This document shows positions 1 through 7,595 of a stretch of DNA of 15,488 bases, piece by piece. The stretch is from CAJBLF01 sp964560855 (GTDB lineage Bacteria > Patescibacteriota > Gracilibacteria > Absconditabacterales > Absconditicoccaceae), in assembly GCA_964560855.1 (NCBI GenBank), contig CAZLLU010000019.1, positions 1 to 15,488 on the forward strand. Direction: 5' to 3'. The position numbers and the translations under genes are program-made. The notes under the pieces are model-generated. The model did no database searches. It saw only the letters and a list, made by a program, of their open reading frames with translations, and was not told the origin of the DNA. How positions within the stretch are numbered: the first letter of the stretch is position 1; every line of letters starts with the position of its first letter.

Positions 1-2279
1 GGGCCGGTCGCTATGATATCGAGACAATCCTTCATTGTAAGATCAGTGGCATCTTTTCCTCATTTTGGAATCTTATAATTATTGCCTTCATACTTGATAT
101 ATGCGCCATAAAGTCCATTCAATACTTCCAACTTTTTACCCTTGTTGTCGAACGTGTTGATATATTTGTTCTTCTCGGTATCGATCTTTTTTTCGATGAG
201 CGGAGCTAATTCTTCCATCGTGATAGTATAAGGATCCAAGGTCTTCGGGATAGAGACGAAGAGTGTCTTGTATTTTGCATAAGGACCGAATTTTCCTACA
301 GCGACCGTGATCGGTTCGCCTTCATATTTTCCTGCTATTCTTGGGAGCGCGAACAATCCGAGCGCATCTTCAAGCGTCAAAGTCTCTATTGTCTGTCCTG
401 GTTTGAGTGATGCGAATTTTGGCTTTTCCTCGTCTTGCGCAGTTCATATTTGCACCATAGGACCGAATCTACCGATTCTTGCTACCACCAACTTTCCGGT
501 GTTCGGATCTTTTCCGAGCTCCTTGTCAGCAGTTTTTTTCTCAGCGAATTCTATGGTTTTGACTACTTCCTTGTGAAAAGGTCAGTAGAATTTTTTCATC
601 ATTTCTGGCCATTTGATTTTTCCTTCAGCGACTTCATCAAACTCTTCTTCTACGCTTGCTGTGAAGTTGTAATCGAGAATCTCTTTGAAGTTCTCGCAGA
701 GGAAATCGTTGACGACCATACCGATATCGGTAGGGAAGAGCTTCTGTTTCTCAGCTCCGGTCATCTGTTTTTTCTCTTCTGATTTAACAACACCCAATCT
801 GAGCGTGAATTCCATGAATTTTCTTTCGGTTCCGTTTCTATCTTCTTTCACGACATATCACCTTTTTTGGATAGTGGAAATAGTCGGTGCGTAGGTAGAC
901 GGTCTTCCGATACCGAGTTCTTCAAGTTTTTTGACGAGACTCGCTTCCGTATATCTTGGTGGATGATTTTTGAATCTTTCTGTCGCGGTGATCTGCTGAT
1001 TGGTGAGCTGTTCTCCCTTAGTCAACTTTGGTAGCATACCTTCGGTTTCCCCTTCATCATCTTCGTCCTTGGATTCAAAATAGACTTTCAAAAAACCATC
1101 GAACTTGACGACCTCTCCGCTGGCGATGAAATTTAGTTTACTAGTCGATATGCTGATGGTAGCTTTGGTTTTTTCTACTTCCGCTGGCGCCATCTGTGAG
1201 GCGATAGTTCTCTTTCGGATAAGTTCATACAATCTCTTTTCTGAAGCGTCGCCTCCCGCGATTTGGTTTTCCATATGGGTAGGTCTGATACATTCGTGCG
1301 CTTCCTGTGATCCTTTGGATTTTGTGACATATTGTGTCGGCTTGGAATAGTCCTTGCCGTATCTTTTGGTGACTTCATCGGCTGCAGCATTGACCGCAAA
1401 ATCTGAGATATTTACGCTATCGGTTCTCATGTAAGTAATTAATCCGGCTTCATACAATTTTTGCGCGACTTGCATCGTTCTCGCGACGGAGAATCAGAGT
1501 TTTCTACTTGCTTCTTGTTGGAGGGTAGAGGTGGTGAATGGAGCTGAAGGCGACTTCTTGCCTGGCTTTACTTCCACATTTTCGATCATGTATTTTGCGT
1601 CCTTGCAAGATTCGAGGAACTTCTTGGTTTCTTCTGTATCAGCCAAATCCTTGGATAATTCCGCTTTAAATTCTTTCTTGGCGTCACCGACAAAATTTCC
1701 TATGACTTTGAAAAAATTCTCAGAATCAAATTTCTGGATTTCCCTTTCTCTTTCGACGATCAACCTTACGGCGACGGATTGTACCCTTCATGCACTCAAT
1801 CCCATCTTGATTTTTTTCCATAAGACAGGCGATAACTCAAAACCTACCAACCTATCCAAAACTCTTCTCGCTTGCTGAGCATCCACCAAATTCATATCCA
1901 ATGTCCTTGGATTTTTAACTGCGTTTTCGATTGCTGTTTTCGTAATCTCGTGAAATACGATCCTTGCAGTCTTTTTTACATCCAATCATAGCGCATTCGC
2001 TACATGTCGTCCAATGGCTTCCCCCTCGCGGTCCTCATCCGTTGCGAGCCAGACTTTATCAGCCTTTTTCGCCAAGGATTTCAGTTCGCTAACGATTTTG
2101 GTCTTGTCGGGAGAAATCTGATATTTTGGCTCGAAATTGTTATTTACATCGACTCCAAGTTCTTTCTGAGGAAGATCAACTACATGTCCAAACGATGCTT
2201 TGACTTCAAATCCTTCTCCGAGGAACTTCTTGATAGTCTGCGACTTAGCTGGAGACTCTACGATCACGAGATGTTTCAT
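1..2279 (-). CDS. topA: DNA topoisomerase I (type IA), 3' end outside window, seven UGA-Gly codons
   Basis: Relaxes negatively supercoiled DNA through a 5'-phosphotyrosine intermediate. About 759 codons are present, starting at ATG 2279. The N-terminal Toprim domain has VESPAKS (Glu7) and the acidic ATDEDREGEAI motif (Asp81, Asp83, Glu85). The catalytic Tyr is near residue 283 in LITYMRTDS, and GRPSTYAPTIST follows near residue 465. The C-terminal part carries Toprim C-repeat style segments such as DPNTGKLVVARIGRFGP and VAVGKFGPYAKYK; no Cys4 zinc finger is visible. In-frame TGA codons lie at 1986, 1788, 1494, 858, 582, 444 and 60 (lowest base). They fall where the family has Gly, as in GLSA-G-RVQS, ASRKL-G-FSVAR and IQKR-G-YV. 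Trp is still TGG. There is no Shine-Dalgarno site before the start. The coding frame runs off the left edge in a KDATDL-type final repeat, so little is missing. Confidence 0.97.
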
Positions 2280-2360
2280 ACTATATGACTATGATTAAAA
2301 AATGGACTAGATCGATATAGATAGATTAGACTGATATTGAGACGGGGTAGGGGTATATTT

Positions 2361-2389
2361 TATCTATCCCATCTGATCTGTCTAATCAA
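2361..2389 (-). promoter_or_regulatory. possible sigma70 promoter for topA
   Basis: On the minus strand, TTGATT (2384-2389) is followed after 17 bases by TAGATA (2361-2366), about 80 bases upstream of the topA start. An 8-bp inverted repeat (2324-2331 with 2380-2387) overlaps it and could fold in the leader. The hexamers are imperfect and the region is AT-rich, so this is tentative. Confidence 0.35.
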
Positions 2390-2453
2390 AAAAAATATAA
2401 CGGCTCTTTTTTAGTGTATTCTGTCCGTATTTCAACCAAAAAACTCTATCTGA

Positions 2454-2786
2454 CTATTTTCCTTTGTTGATTTGATCGACGACGTTTTGAAATCCTTTCA
2501 TTTTCTGGACGAGATATTCCGTGAAAATCTGAGCGTCCTTTTCGTTGATATGAGAATTTTTCTTATCATAGAGGTAAGTATGGATGGCGTCGATAGCATA
2601 TTGGAGCTGTTGATAGTCATCCATGACGTTGTGCCCATCTGGATGAAAATCTGTTGTCTGGATCATTTGGTAGGCGGTAGAAAGCAGCATTTCCATCATC
2701 TTTGCATCGAATTTTTTCTGCGCGACCTGGTGGGGCTTGATCATGGAAAGGGTAGTAGTTGGGTGAGTATGCGTAACGCGTTTCAT
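2454..2786 (-). CDS. hypothetical protein, about 110 aa
   Basis: I do not recognise this protein. The frame from ATG 2786 to a TAG stop encodes about 110 residues with even composition, predicted mostly helical, and without a signal peptide, membrane segment or UGA codon. It contains a His/Asp stretch (TTDFHPDGHNVMDDYQQLQ) and a lysine-rich C-terminus. The frame is open for 13 more codons upstream to a TTG at 2825, but ATG 2786 is the simpler start; neither has a ribosome binding site. It lies upstream of topA on the same strand, 174 bases away, with a probable topA promoter between them, so it is probably a separate unit. Coding is likely from composition only; no function is proposed. Confidence 0.55.
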   Translation of the reverse strand: MKRVTHTHPTTTLSMIKPHQVAQKKFDAKMMEMLLSTAYQMIQTTDFHPDGHNVMDDYQQLQYAIDAIHTYLYDKKNSHINEKDAQIFTEYLVQKMKGFQNVVDQINKGK

Positions 2787-2921
2787 AGAGCGTTCTAGTA
2801 ATGAATAAAATGTCGAGTAGCACAATATTGCTGTATGTGCTATATTATCATTTTACCAGAACATTGCAAGTCCATATAAAGTAAGCACCCGGGTGATAGA
2901 AAATTCTAAAACGAAAGAAAC

Positions 2922-2946
2922 AAAAAAATACCTAATCGTTTAGGTA
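2922..2946 (-). terminator. Rho-independent terminator, copy A of a repeated hairpin
   Basis: On the minus strand TACCTAA, tetraloop ACGA and TTAGGTA are followed by seven T. The same hairpin recurs at 6720-6745 and 7096-7120. This copy and the 6720 copy also share about 24 bases next to the stem (2947-2970 and 6746-6769). No minus-strand gene directly upstream of this copy is visible, so it may be a duplicated fragment. Confidence 0.6.
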
Positions 2947-3068
2947 CTTTGTATGTATAGACTTGTTTTTGTAGTAGTTATAAAACTGGTATGTTGTGAG
3001 AAAATAATGTGTTTTGATATGGAAATATGGGGTTTTCCCATTGAAAATACTACGTAAATCCATATGAC

Positions 3069-3094
3069 TTGACATATAATATTTATATTATAAT
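3069..3094 (+). promoter_or_regulatory. promoter of the NAGPA/SLH gene, possibly giving a leaderless mRNA
   Basis: A perfect TTGACA (3069-3074) is followed by TATAAT (3089-3094) with a short 14-base spacer, or by TAATAA (3091-3096) with 16 bases. The ATG at 3104 is only about 8-10 bases beyond the -10 box and has no Shine-Dalgarno sequence, so a leaderless or nearly leaderless transcript is likely. Confidence 0.5.
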
Positions 3095-3103
3095 AAGTGT
3101 AAA

Positions 3104-5258
3104 ATGAAAAAGATGCTATTTTTTTTGATGCTTTTTGTTTCATTTGTATCTTTCGCTTCCGCTACCACCACATATATTACCAAAACAGAAAACGGACATG
3201 TCTATAAAGTAATGAAAGTGGTCCTTGATGGAAAATCAAAGATAGTAGTATCCGCAGTACCAAGTGGAAGTAGCTGCTAAGTCGCTCAGAACTTTGATGG
3301 ATGATGTGTGAGGAACCCATGCTATCAATGGATGATTTTTCTGTCCTTCAGATTATTGATGCAACCCTCTTACCACTTCAGCATTAAGAGTTGTAAATGG
3401 ATCATTGCTATGACCGAGTTATATTTGAGGATGAGCTAGTCTTTTTGGTTTCAATAAAGATGATGCTCCCATACATGTTTCCAAAACAACCGATATCAGC
3501 AATATATATAATGGAATGACTATGCAGACATTAGTGCAAGATGGTGTTAATGTTGCTGTCTTGAACGATAAGATGAATACTGATGACAAACAAGGTAAAG
3601 TAGGAAACAAAACATTCATTTGCAGTACAATGGATAATACAACAGTATATATGTGATATGTAGGTGGAGTGACATTCTCAAGTTTAGCCGACTATATCAT
3701 AAAAATTTTTAGATGTTATAATGCTATACAGTTGGATAACGGATGAACCAAAGCAATGATATATAACAACAAATATATTGCTGGTCCATGAAGAGCTATG
3801 ATGGATGCGTTTGTGATTATAGAAGGTAATGGCGTATGAACAAAAATAACTCCAACAAACAATGTAAATGCTCCTAGTAAACAAGAACTCCAGACTGCTA
3901 TCACCTGGATGTACGATCAGGGATTGACTATGTATGATAATATAGAACAATTTCTTCCAAACAATACGATGACGAGGGAAGAAGCATCAAAATTCTATAG
4001 TGTATTCTCACAAAAAGAATTCAATAAAAAGGAAAGCACTTCCTTGCCGTGTAAATTTTATGATATCAATAAGGCAAATCCTACATTAAGGAATACTATC
4101 GTAAGTTCGTGTAAATTATCGATATTCCAATGATACAAAAATATATTTACTCCAAAAGATAAACTCAATAATGCACAGGCGGTTACCGTGCTTATGAGAA
4201 TTGTTGCGGGCAAAATGACAGAGCCTACAAAATCGTTTTACATAAACTATCTCTTGAAAGCTAAAGAGTTAGGCTTAGTAGGTAATATCGTTCCTACTAA
4301 TCCTATTGCAAGAGGAGAAGCGGCAATCATGCTCTACAAAGCGCATCTTTATAAAGATAAAAATACTACAGTTGAAATTACTACAGGAAGTGAGGAAGAT
4401 ATATTTGAACAATTTACTGATTGTGAAGCTGGTATGCATTATATATGACAATGAACATGTGTTTCGGATACCCAAACTTGTTACCTATCAAATGCGATAG
4501 GGACTCAACAATGGAATGGAAGTTCGCGATGATCGTGCATCATCGCATCGTGTGAGGAAGGATATACCATGCAAAATGGATCATGTATCGCAGATACAAG
4601 AAACTGCAATATAAATAATGGTATTGGACAACAGACACGAAATTGATATTCACGATGAAGTTGTGTGGTATCGTCTTGTAATGAATGATATATAAAGGTG
4701 AGTAATAGTTGTCAAGTCATAAAGAGCAGGTCCTGTACGATTGCCAATGGACAATGAATACAAACATGAAGCTATACTATTACGTCTTCATCTTTTTATT
4801 TTTTCAGTTATACATGGGTATGGTGAACATGTAGAGTAGCTTCCTGTAATGAATGATATGTACAATCATGATCAGCCTGTGTAGTTAACACACCGACATG
4901 TACATCAGAACAGCACTTGGAAGGTAATACTTGTGTAGCAAATACCAAATCATGTATTATCGAAAACGGAGTAGCTCAGCAGACATGGGCTGCCAATACA
5001 TGGTGAATATGCACTCTTGTTTCATGTAATGAATGATATGTGTTATCATGATCAGCTTGTGTAGTGAATATATCAACATGTACCTCAGAACAGCATCTGG
5101 AAGGTAATGTCTGTGTCGCTAATATTATGAGTTGTGCTATCGAAAACGGTATCGGACAGCAGACATGGAATGATACAGATCGGGACGCTTGTAGTATAGT
5201 ATCCTGCAATACGTGATATGAAATGAGTTGAAGTCTCTGTATCGTCATACCAGCATAA
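3104..5258 (+). CDS. secreted phosphodiester glycosidase (NAGPA-like) with SLH-like domains and Cys-rich repeats; UGA-rich, one frameshift
   Basis: This roughly 717-aa gene is invisible under the standard code because 27 TGA codons are in frame. A signal peptide (MKKMLFFLMLFVSFVSFASA) starts at 3104. The glycosidase part has AINGGFF near 3321, QLDNGGTKAMIYN near 3729 and IAGPGRAMMDAFVII near 3777, matching the NAGPA/DUF2233 pattern. Two SLH-like segments follow (about 3870-4130 and 4131-4350), of the kind seen in CPR surface proteins. From about 4420 there are Cys-rich units with NGIGQQTWN, GSC and SCNEGY motifs, ending at TAA 5256-5258. The start is in a different frame from the body: frame 3104 stops at TAA 3278, and the body frame is open only after TAG 3246. 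A one-base change between about 3249 and 3277 (error or mutation) must join them. About 44% of glycines are UGA. Likely role: cell-surface glycan processing or attachment, by inference. Confidence 0.85.
4845..5258 (+). repeat. 180-bp tandem coding repeats (Cys-rich module)
   Basis: Units start at 4845, 5025 and 5205, exactly 180 bases apart; the last is truncated by the stop codon. Each full unit encodes about 60 residues: SCNEGY, SGSACVVN, CTSEQHLEGN, CVAN, then ENG-QQTW. Earlier units between 4420 and 4844 are related but shorter or more diverged. In-frame duplication of this module probably lengthens the C-terminal stalk. Confidence 0.8.
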
Positions 5259-5355
5259 TCGAGTATATCATACCCATATAAAATAACGAATATATACTGA
5301 GATCTAAAGATTGTTCTCTCTGATATTTTCTTGTACAACAATTATTAAAAATCAT

Positions 5356-5383
5356 TTGCAAAAAATGTCAATTTCTGTATAGT
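5356..5383 (+). promoter_or_regulatory. sigma70-type promoter of the BNR/T9SS-tail gene
   Basis: TTGCAA (5356-5361), a 16-base spacer and TATAGT (5378-5383) lie about 110 bases before the ATG at 5493. An AAATGTCA stretch directly after the -35 box is also present after the -35 box of the minus-strand promoter at 15000-15027. Confidence 0.5.
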
Positions 5384-5492
5384 GAAACATATAATCTAAA
5401 TAAAAATATATAATGAGGTGACGCTCATCCCAAAAAAACGTCAAAAAATAAAAATAAAATGTTTAACTAAAAATAATAAGGAGATCTTTAAA

Positions 5493-6665
5493 ATGAAAAA
5501 AATTACAATTTTATTGTTTGCTTGTTTTTTTTCCGTTAGCTTTAGCATGGGACAGTTAGTGGAAATAAATACAGGAAACATCAATATGCTGAATGATGTA
5601 GATTTTATTAATGATAGTGTTGGATTTGTTGTCGGAAATAATGGAACAATTTTAAGGACTATCGATGGAGGGAGTACTTGGGAACAAAAAAATATCCCAA
5701 ACGTTTATACACATATAGATAACATACAATGTATAGATAGTAAAACTGCTTATATACATACAGACACGTATTTATATAAAACAGTTGATGGTGGTGATAC
5801 ATGGGAAATATTTTTTTCAAATCAATCTGAATCTAACGCTATTCGTTGTTTTTATTGTATGCCCAATAATCAAATCTGTTATGTGGTAACATATAATAAA
5901 CTCTATAAAACAGTTGATAGTGGTAATACATGGGAATCAATACATCAAAATTGGCCATATGTTAATAGGATGGTTTTTGTTAATGATACTATAGGAATAG
6001 TGTCTGGGCCACTAGGATATATAGGCAAAACAATCGATGGTGGATATACTTGGCAACAAAAAACATCTACTGCGTCTGAAGCTTTATACAATATACGAGT
6101 CCTCAATGATAGTGTTTATTATATAGACGGAGGCAATGTAATATTAAAAACTTTGGATGCAGGAGAAACCTGGAATAATATCAATCAAAAATTTCCCTAT
6201 GGAGTTAAATCTGTTGTATTCATTACCGAAGATCTTGGGTATGCTGTAGAAAATGAACATCAAGTATGCAAAACGATTGATGGCGGCAATACTTGGGATT
6301 GTTGTTGGCTGGATGCTTTTAGTATGACCCTTGGAATCGATTTTTTGGATGATTCACTTGGGTATATAACAGGCGATGTAGGAAAATTATATAAAACAAC
6401 CAATGGGATGTTTTGTAATACAGTAAGTATAGAAAATGTATTTGATCAATCGAATATTATAATGTATCCCAACCCAGCTGCTAACCAAGTAACTATTGAA
6501 ACTACAGAAACTATTCTGAATGTCCAATGCTACAATCTTATGGGACAATTACTTTTTGAAACACAAGACAAGGTCTTGAATATCAATGACCTTCCGCAAG
6601 GTACTTACCTTATCAAGGTGAGGACTGAAGATGGTGTTCTTTCTGAAAAGTTGATTGTTCAATAA
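5493..6665 (+). CDS. secreted BNR/Ycf48-like beta-propeller with C-terminal T9SS type A sorting domain
   Basis: A 390-aa protein with a signal peptide (MKKITILLFACFFSVSFSMGQ). It then has repeated Asp-box motifs of the BNR/sialidase and Ycf48 type: TIDGGSTW, TVDGGDTW, TVDSGNTW, TIDGGYTW, TLDAGETW and TIDGGNTW, consistent with a six- or seven-bladed propeller. The last 70 or so residues are a Bacteroidetes T9SS sorting domain (IIMYPNPAANQVTIET, YNLMGQLL, LPQGTYLIKV, KLIVQ end). The start is ATG 5493, with AAGGAG nine bases upstream; the upstream GTG at 5418 would bury the signal peptide. All 31 glycines are GGN and none is UGA, unlike the neighbour at 3104. Inferred to be acquired from a Bacteroidetes. 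No enzymatic residues are apparent, so adhesion or binding is more likely than catalysis. Confidence 0.9.
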   Translation: MKKITILLFACFFSVSFSMGQLVEINTGNINMLNDVDFINDSVGFVVGNNGTILRTIDGGSTWEQKNIPNVYTHIDNIQCIDSKTAYIHTDTYLYKTVDGGDTWEIFFSNQSESNAIRCFYCMPNNQICYVVTYNKLYKTVDSGNTWESIHQNWPYVNRMVFVNDTIGIVSGPLGYIGKTIDGGYTWQQKTSTASEALYNIRVLNDSVYYIDGGNVILKTLDAGETWNNINQKFPYGVKSVVFITEDLGYAVENEHQVCKTIDGGNTWDCCWLDAFSMTLGIDFLDDSLGYITGDVGKLYKTTNGMFCNTVSIENVFDQSNIIMYPNPAANQVTIETTETILNVQCYNLMGQLLFETQDKVLNINDLPQGTYLIKVRTEDGVLSEKLIVQ

Positions 6666-6679
6666 AAAAATACTCTTAT

Positions 6680-6713
6680 AACCGTGGTGGTTGTTATCAC
6701 CACGGTTTTTTTT
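6680..6713 (+). terminator. Rho-independent terminator of the BNR/T9SS-tail gene
   Basis: A perfect 10-bp stem AACCGTGGTG (6680-6689) with CACCACGGTT (6698-6707), an 8-base loop and a run of T to 6713, starting 15 bases after the stop codon. Confidence 0.9.
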
Positions 6714-6719
6714 ATTTTC

Positions 6720-6745
6720 AAAAAAAATACCTAATTGCTTAGGTA
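6720..6745 (-). terminator. Rho-independent terminator, copy B
   Basis: On the minus strand TACCTAA, GNRA loop GCAA and TTAGGTA are followed by eight T. It lies just downstream (minus direction) of the degenerate tRNA-like sequence at 6776-6840, and probably ends transcripts coming from the GIY-YIG gene. It faces the plus-strand terminator at 6680-6713. Confidence 0.75.
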
Positions 6746-6775
6746 CTTTGTATGTGTGGACTTGTTTTCATGGTA

Positions 6776-6840
6776 GGGTAGCCGGGACCTCGCCCCGTAG
6801 GCCACCCGTGCTAAAGCAGGGTTGCTCTACCGCCTGAAGT
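6776..6840 (-). pseudogene. degenerate tRNA-like sequence 1
   Basis: The minus strand keeps a D-arm-like TCAGGCGGTAGAGC, an anticodon region replaced by ACCCTGCTTTAGCA plus CGGGT, and an acceptor-like CCCGGCTACCCT nearly identical to the 3' end of tRNA-Lys at 7163-7235. The T-loop is disrupted (CGAGG instead of TTCGAG) and there is no 5' acceptor partner, so it cannot fold as a normal tRNA. It looks like a decayed duplicate placed before its own copy of the terminator. Confidence 0.65.
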
Positions 6841-6857
6841 ATCTTTTTGGATAAAAG

Positions 6858-7079
6858 CTACATATATCTTTCTGGATGACAGGATTTTTTGATCTGTAAT
6901 TCCAATCTTCTTGCTTCTATTCTATTTCCACATGGTATTGTCTTGATGAGTTTCCAATCCCCAATCCTTTTAGCTGAATATCATTTGTTCTTATGTTCTT
7001 CTAATCTTCTTTCTATGTTATTAGTGCTTCAGACATAATATCTATCACCCTGAAGAATATATACGCATCGTTGGTCCAT
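6858..7079 (-). CDS. small GIY-YIG (URI/YhbQ-type) endonuclease domain protein, two UGA-Gly codons
   Basis: A 73-aa protein seen only when UGA is Gly. It reads VYIL (GIY position, residues 6-9), then YYVGSTNNIERRLEEH (residues 14-29), where the YIG-motif Gly17 is itself a UGA codon (7029-7031). A second UGA encodes Gly33 (6981-6983). RIGDWKLIKT and EARRLELQIKK follow, with a Glu in the position of the family's metal-binding Glu, and TAG ends the frame. Length equals a bare URI domain with no DNA-binding extension. Members of this family are single-domain nucleases of uncertain role; homing or repair activity cannot be told from sequence. The start is ATG 7079, without a Shine-Dalgarno site, 17 bases downstream of a terminator hairpin. 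It sits between a tRNA-like remnant and tRNA-Lys. Confidence 0.85.
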
Positions 7080-7095
7080 GTTTATCAGAGAAAAT

Positions 7096-7120
7096 AAAAA
7101 AATACCTAATTGCTCAGGTA
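7096..7120 (-). terminator. Rho-independent terminator of tRNA-Lys, copy C
   Basis: On the minus strand TACCTGA, GCAA and TTAGGTA (one G-U pair) are followed by seven T. It lies 43 bases downstream of tRNA-Lys and immediately before the GIY-YIG start. Confidence 0.8.
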
Positions 7121-7162
7121 TATTTTATCGGTTATGATGATGAATGTAATGATTCTTCCATC

Positions 7163-7235
7163 TAGGGTAGCCGGGACTCGAACCCGGGACCACTAGCTTA
7201 AAAGGCTATTGCTCTACCGCCTGAGCTACTACCCC
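7163..7235 (-). tRNA. tRNA-Lys (anticodon UUU)
   Basis: The minus strand folds as a complete cloverleaf. The acceptor is GGGGTAG with CTACCCT (one G-U) plus discriminator A. The D-stem is GCTC/GAGC with loop AGGCGGTA. The anticodon loop is CTTTTAA with anticodon TTT. The T-arm is CCGGG, TTCGAGT, CCCGG. The top pair of the anticodon stem is an A-G mismatch. CCA is not encoded. Confidence 0.93.
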
Positions 7236-7277
7236 ACACTAGATGATTATATATTTGATACTTTGACTAGCTATATT

Positions 7278-7338
7278 ACTCGAACCGGTGACCACCCCTG
7301 CTAAAGCAGGGTTGCTCTACCGCCTGAGCTAGGCTGCC
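7278..7338 (-). pseudogene. degenerate tRNA-like sequence 2 with palindromic anticodon arm
   Basis: Reading the minus strand from 7338, GGCAGCC is followed by TAGCTCAGGCGGTAGAGC (the same D-arm as tRNA-Lys). A perfect palindrome CCCTGC-TTTA-GCAGGG (7296-7311) then stands where the anticodon arm should be, followed by GGTTCGAGT. The anticodon stem resembles a tRNA-Ala CCTGC/GCAGG stem, but the loop has 4 bases instead of 7. The T-stem 3' half and the matching acceptor strand are missing. It is not a functional tRNA. Confidence 0.7.
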
Positions 7339-7362
7339 TTGCAGCCCCCTGCTTTAGCAGGG
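7332..7362. repeat. two adjacent hairpins after rpmB
   Basis: GGCTGC-CTT-GCAGCC (7332-7346) is followed directly by CCCTGC-TTTA-GCAGGG (7347-7362). The second is the exact reverse complement of the palindrome in the tRNA-like sequence at 7296-7311. There is no T-run, so it is not a standard intrinsic terminator, although it lies 15 bases beyond the rpmB stop and could end or stabilise that transcript. Confidence 0.6.
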
Positions 7363-7376
7363 CTACTTACTCTATA

Positions 7377-7565
7377 TTAGATGAATCCTTTGAGCTTTTT
7401 GTAGACTTTAGAACTTACTTTTACTTTAAGCTGAGAACCATCCTCAAGTTTAACTTTCTTGTTGATGAGGTTCACTTTGAATGTTCTCTTAGTAGCTCTC
7501 ATAGAGTGAGATCTCATATTTCCGGATCTTGTTCCTCTTCCGGTAAAGTCGCATATTCTTGCCAT
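7377..7565 (-). CDS. rpmB: 50S ribosomal protein L28
   Basis: A 62-aa basic protein of the large ribosomal subunit. MARICDFTGRGTRSGN, HSMRATKRTFKVNL and VKVSSKVYKKLKGF match bL28, with normal length. The usual zinc-binding Cys set is reduced to a single Cys5, as in zinc-independent forms. It starts at ATG 7565, 30 bases after rplY, as the last protein gene of the ribosomal run. No UGA codons; stop is TAA. No Shine-Dalgarno site precedes it. Confidence 0.95.
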   Translation of the reverse strand: MARICDFTGRGTRSGNMRSHSMRATKRTFKVNLINKKVKLEDGSQLKVKVSSKVYKKLKGFI

Positions 7566-7595
7566 AGTCTATAACGGGTAATACATATAAATGGA

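Noticed and set aside
1..2279. topA as a decayed pseudogene with many stop codons
   Set aside because: All interruptions are TGA, the frame never changes, and each falls at a plausible Gly, with catalytic motifs intact.
2787..2825. TTG start for the gene at 2454
   Set aside because: No ribosome binding site or clear similarity supports it; ATG 2786 is simpler.
3684..3950. minus-strand frames over the glycosidase region
   Set aside because: Antisense to the NAGPA/SLH gene, whose domains are recognisable on the plus strand.
4845..5258. 180-bp repeats as a CRISPR array
   Set aside because: Units are contiguous, in frame, three codon-based repeats long and encode a Cys-rich protein module; no short repeat-spacer pattern.
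4976..5341. 121-codon frame on the minus strand
   Set aside because: It lies antisense to the Cys-repeat region of the code-25 gene; its openness follows from the repeat and the low stop density there.
5418..5492. GTG start extending the BNR protein by 25 residues
   Set aside because: It would place a lysine-rich stretch before the signal peptide; ATG 5493 has AAGGAG at proper spacing.
7278..7338. second functional tRNA (Ala-like)
   Set aside because: The anticodon loop has 4 bases and the T-stem and acceptor partners are missing.
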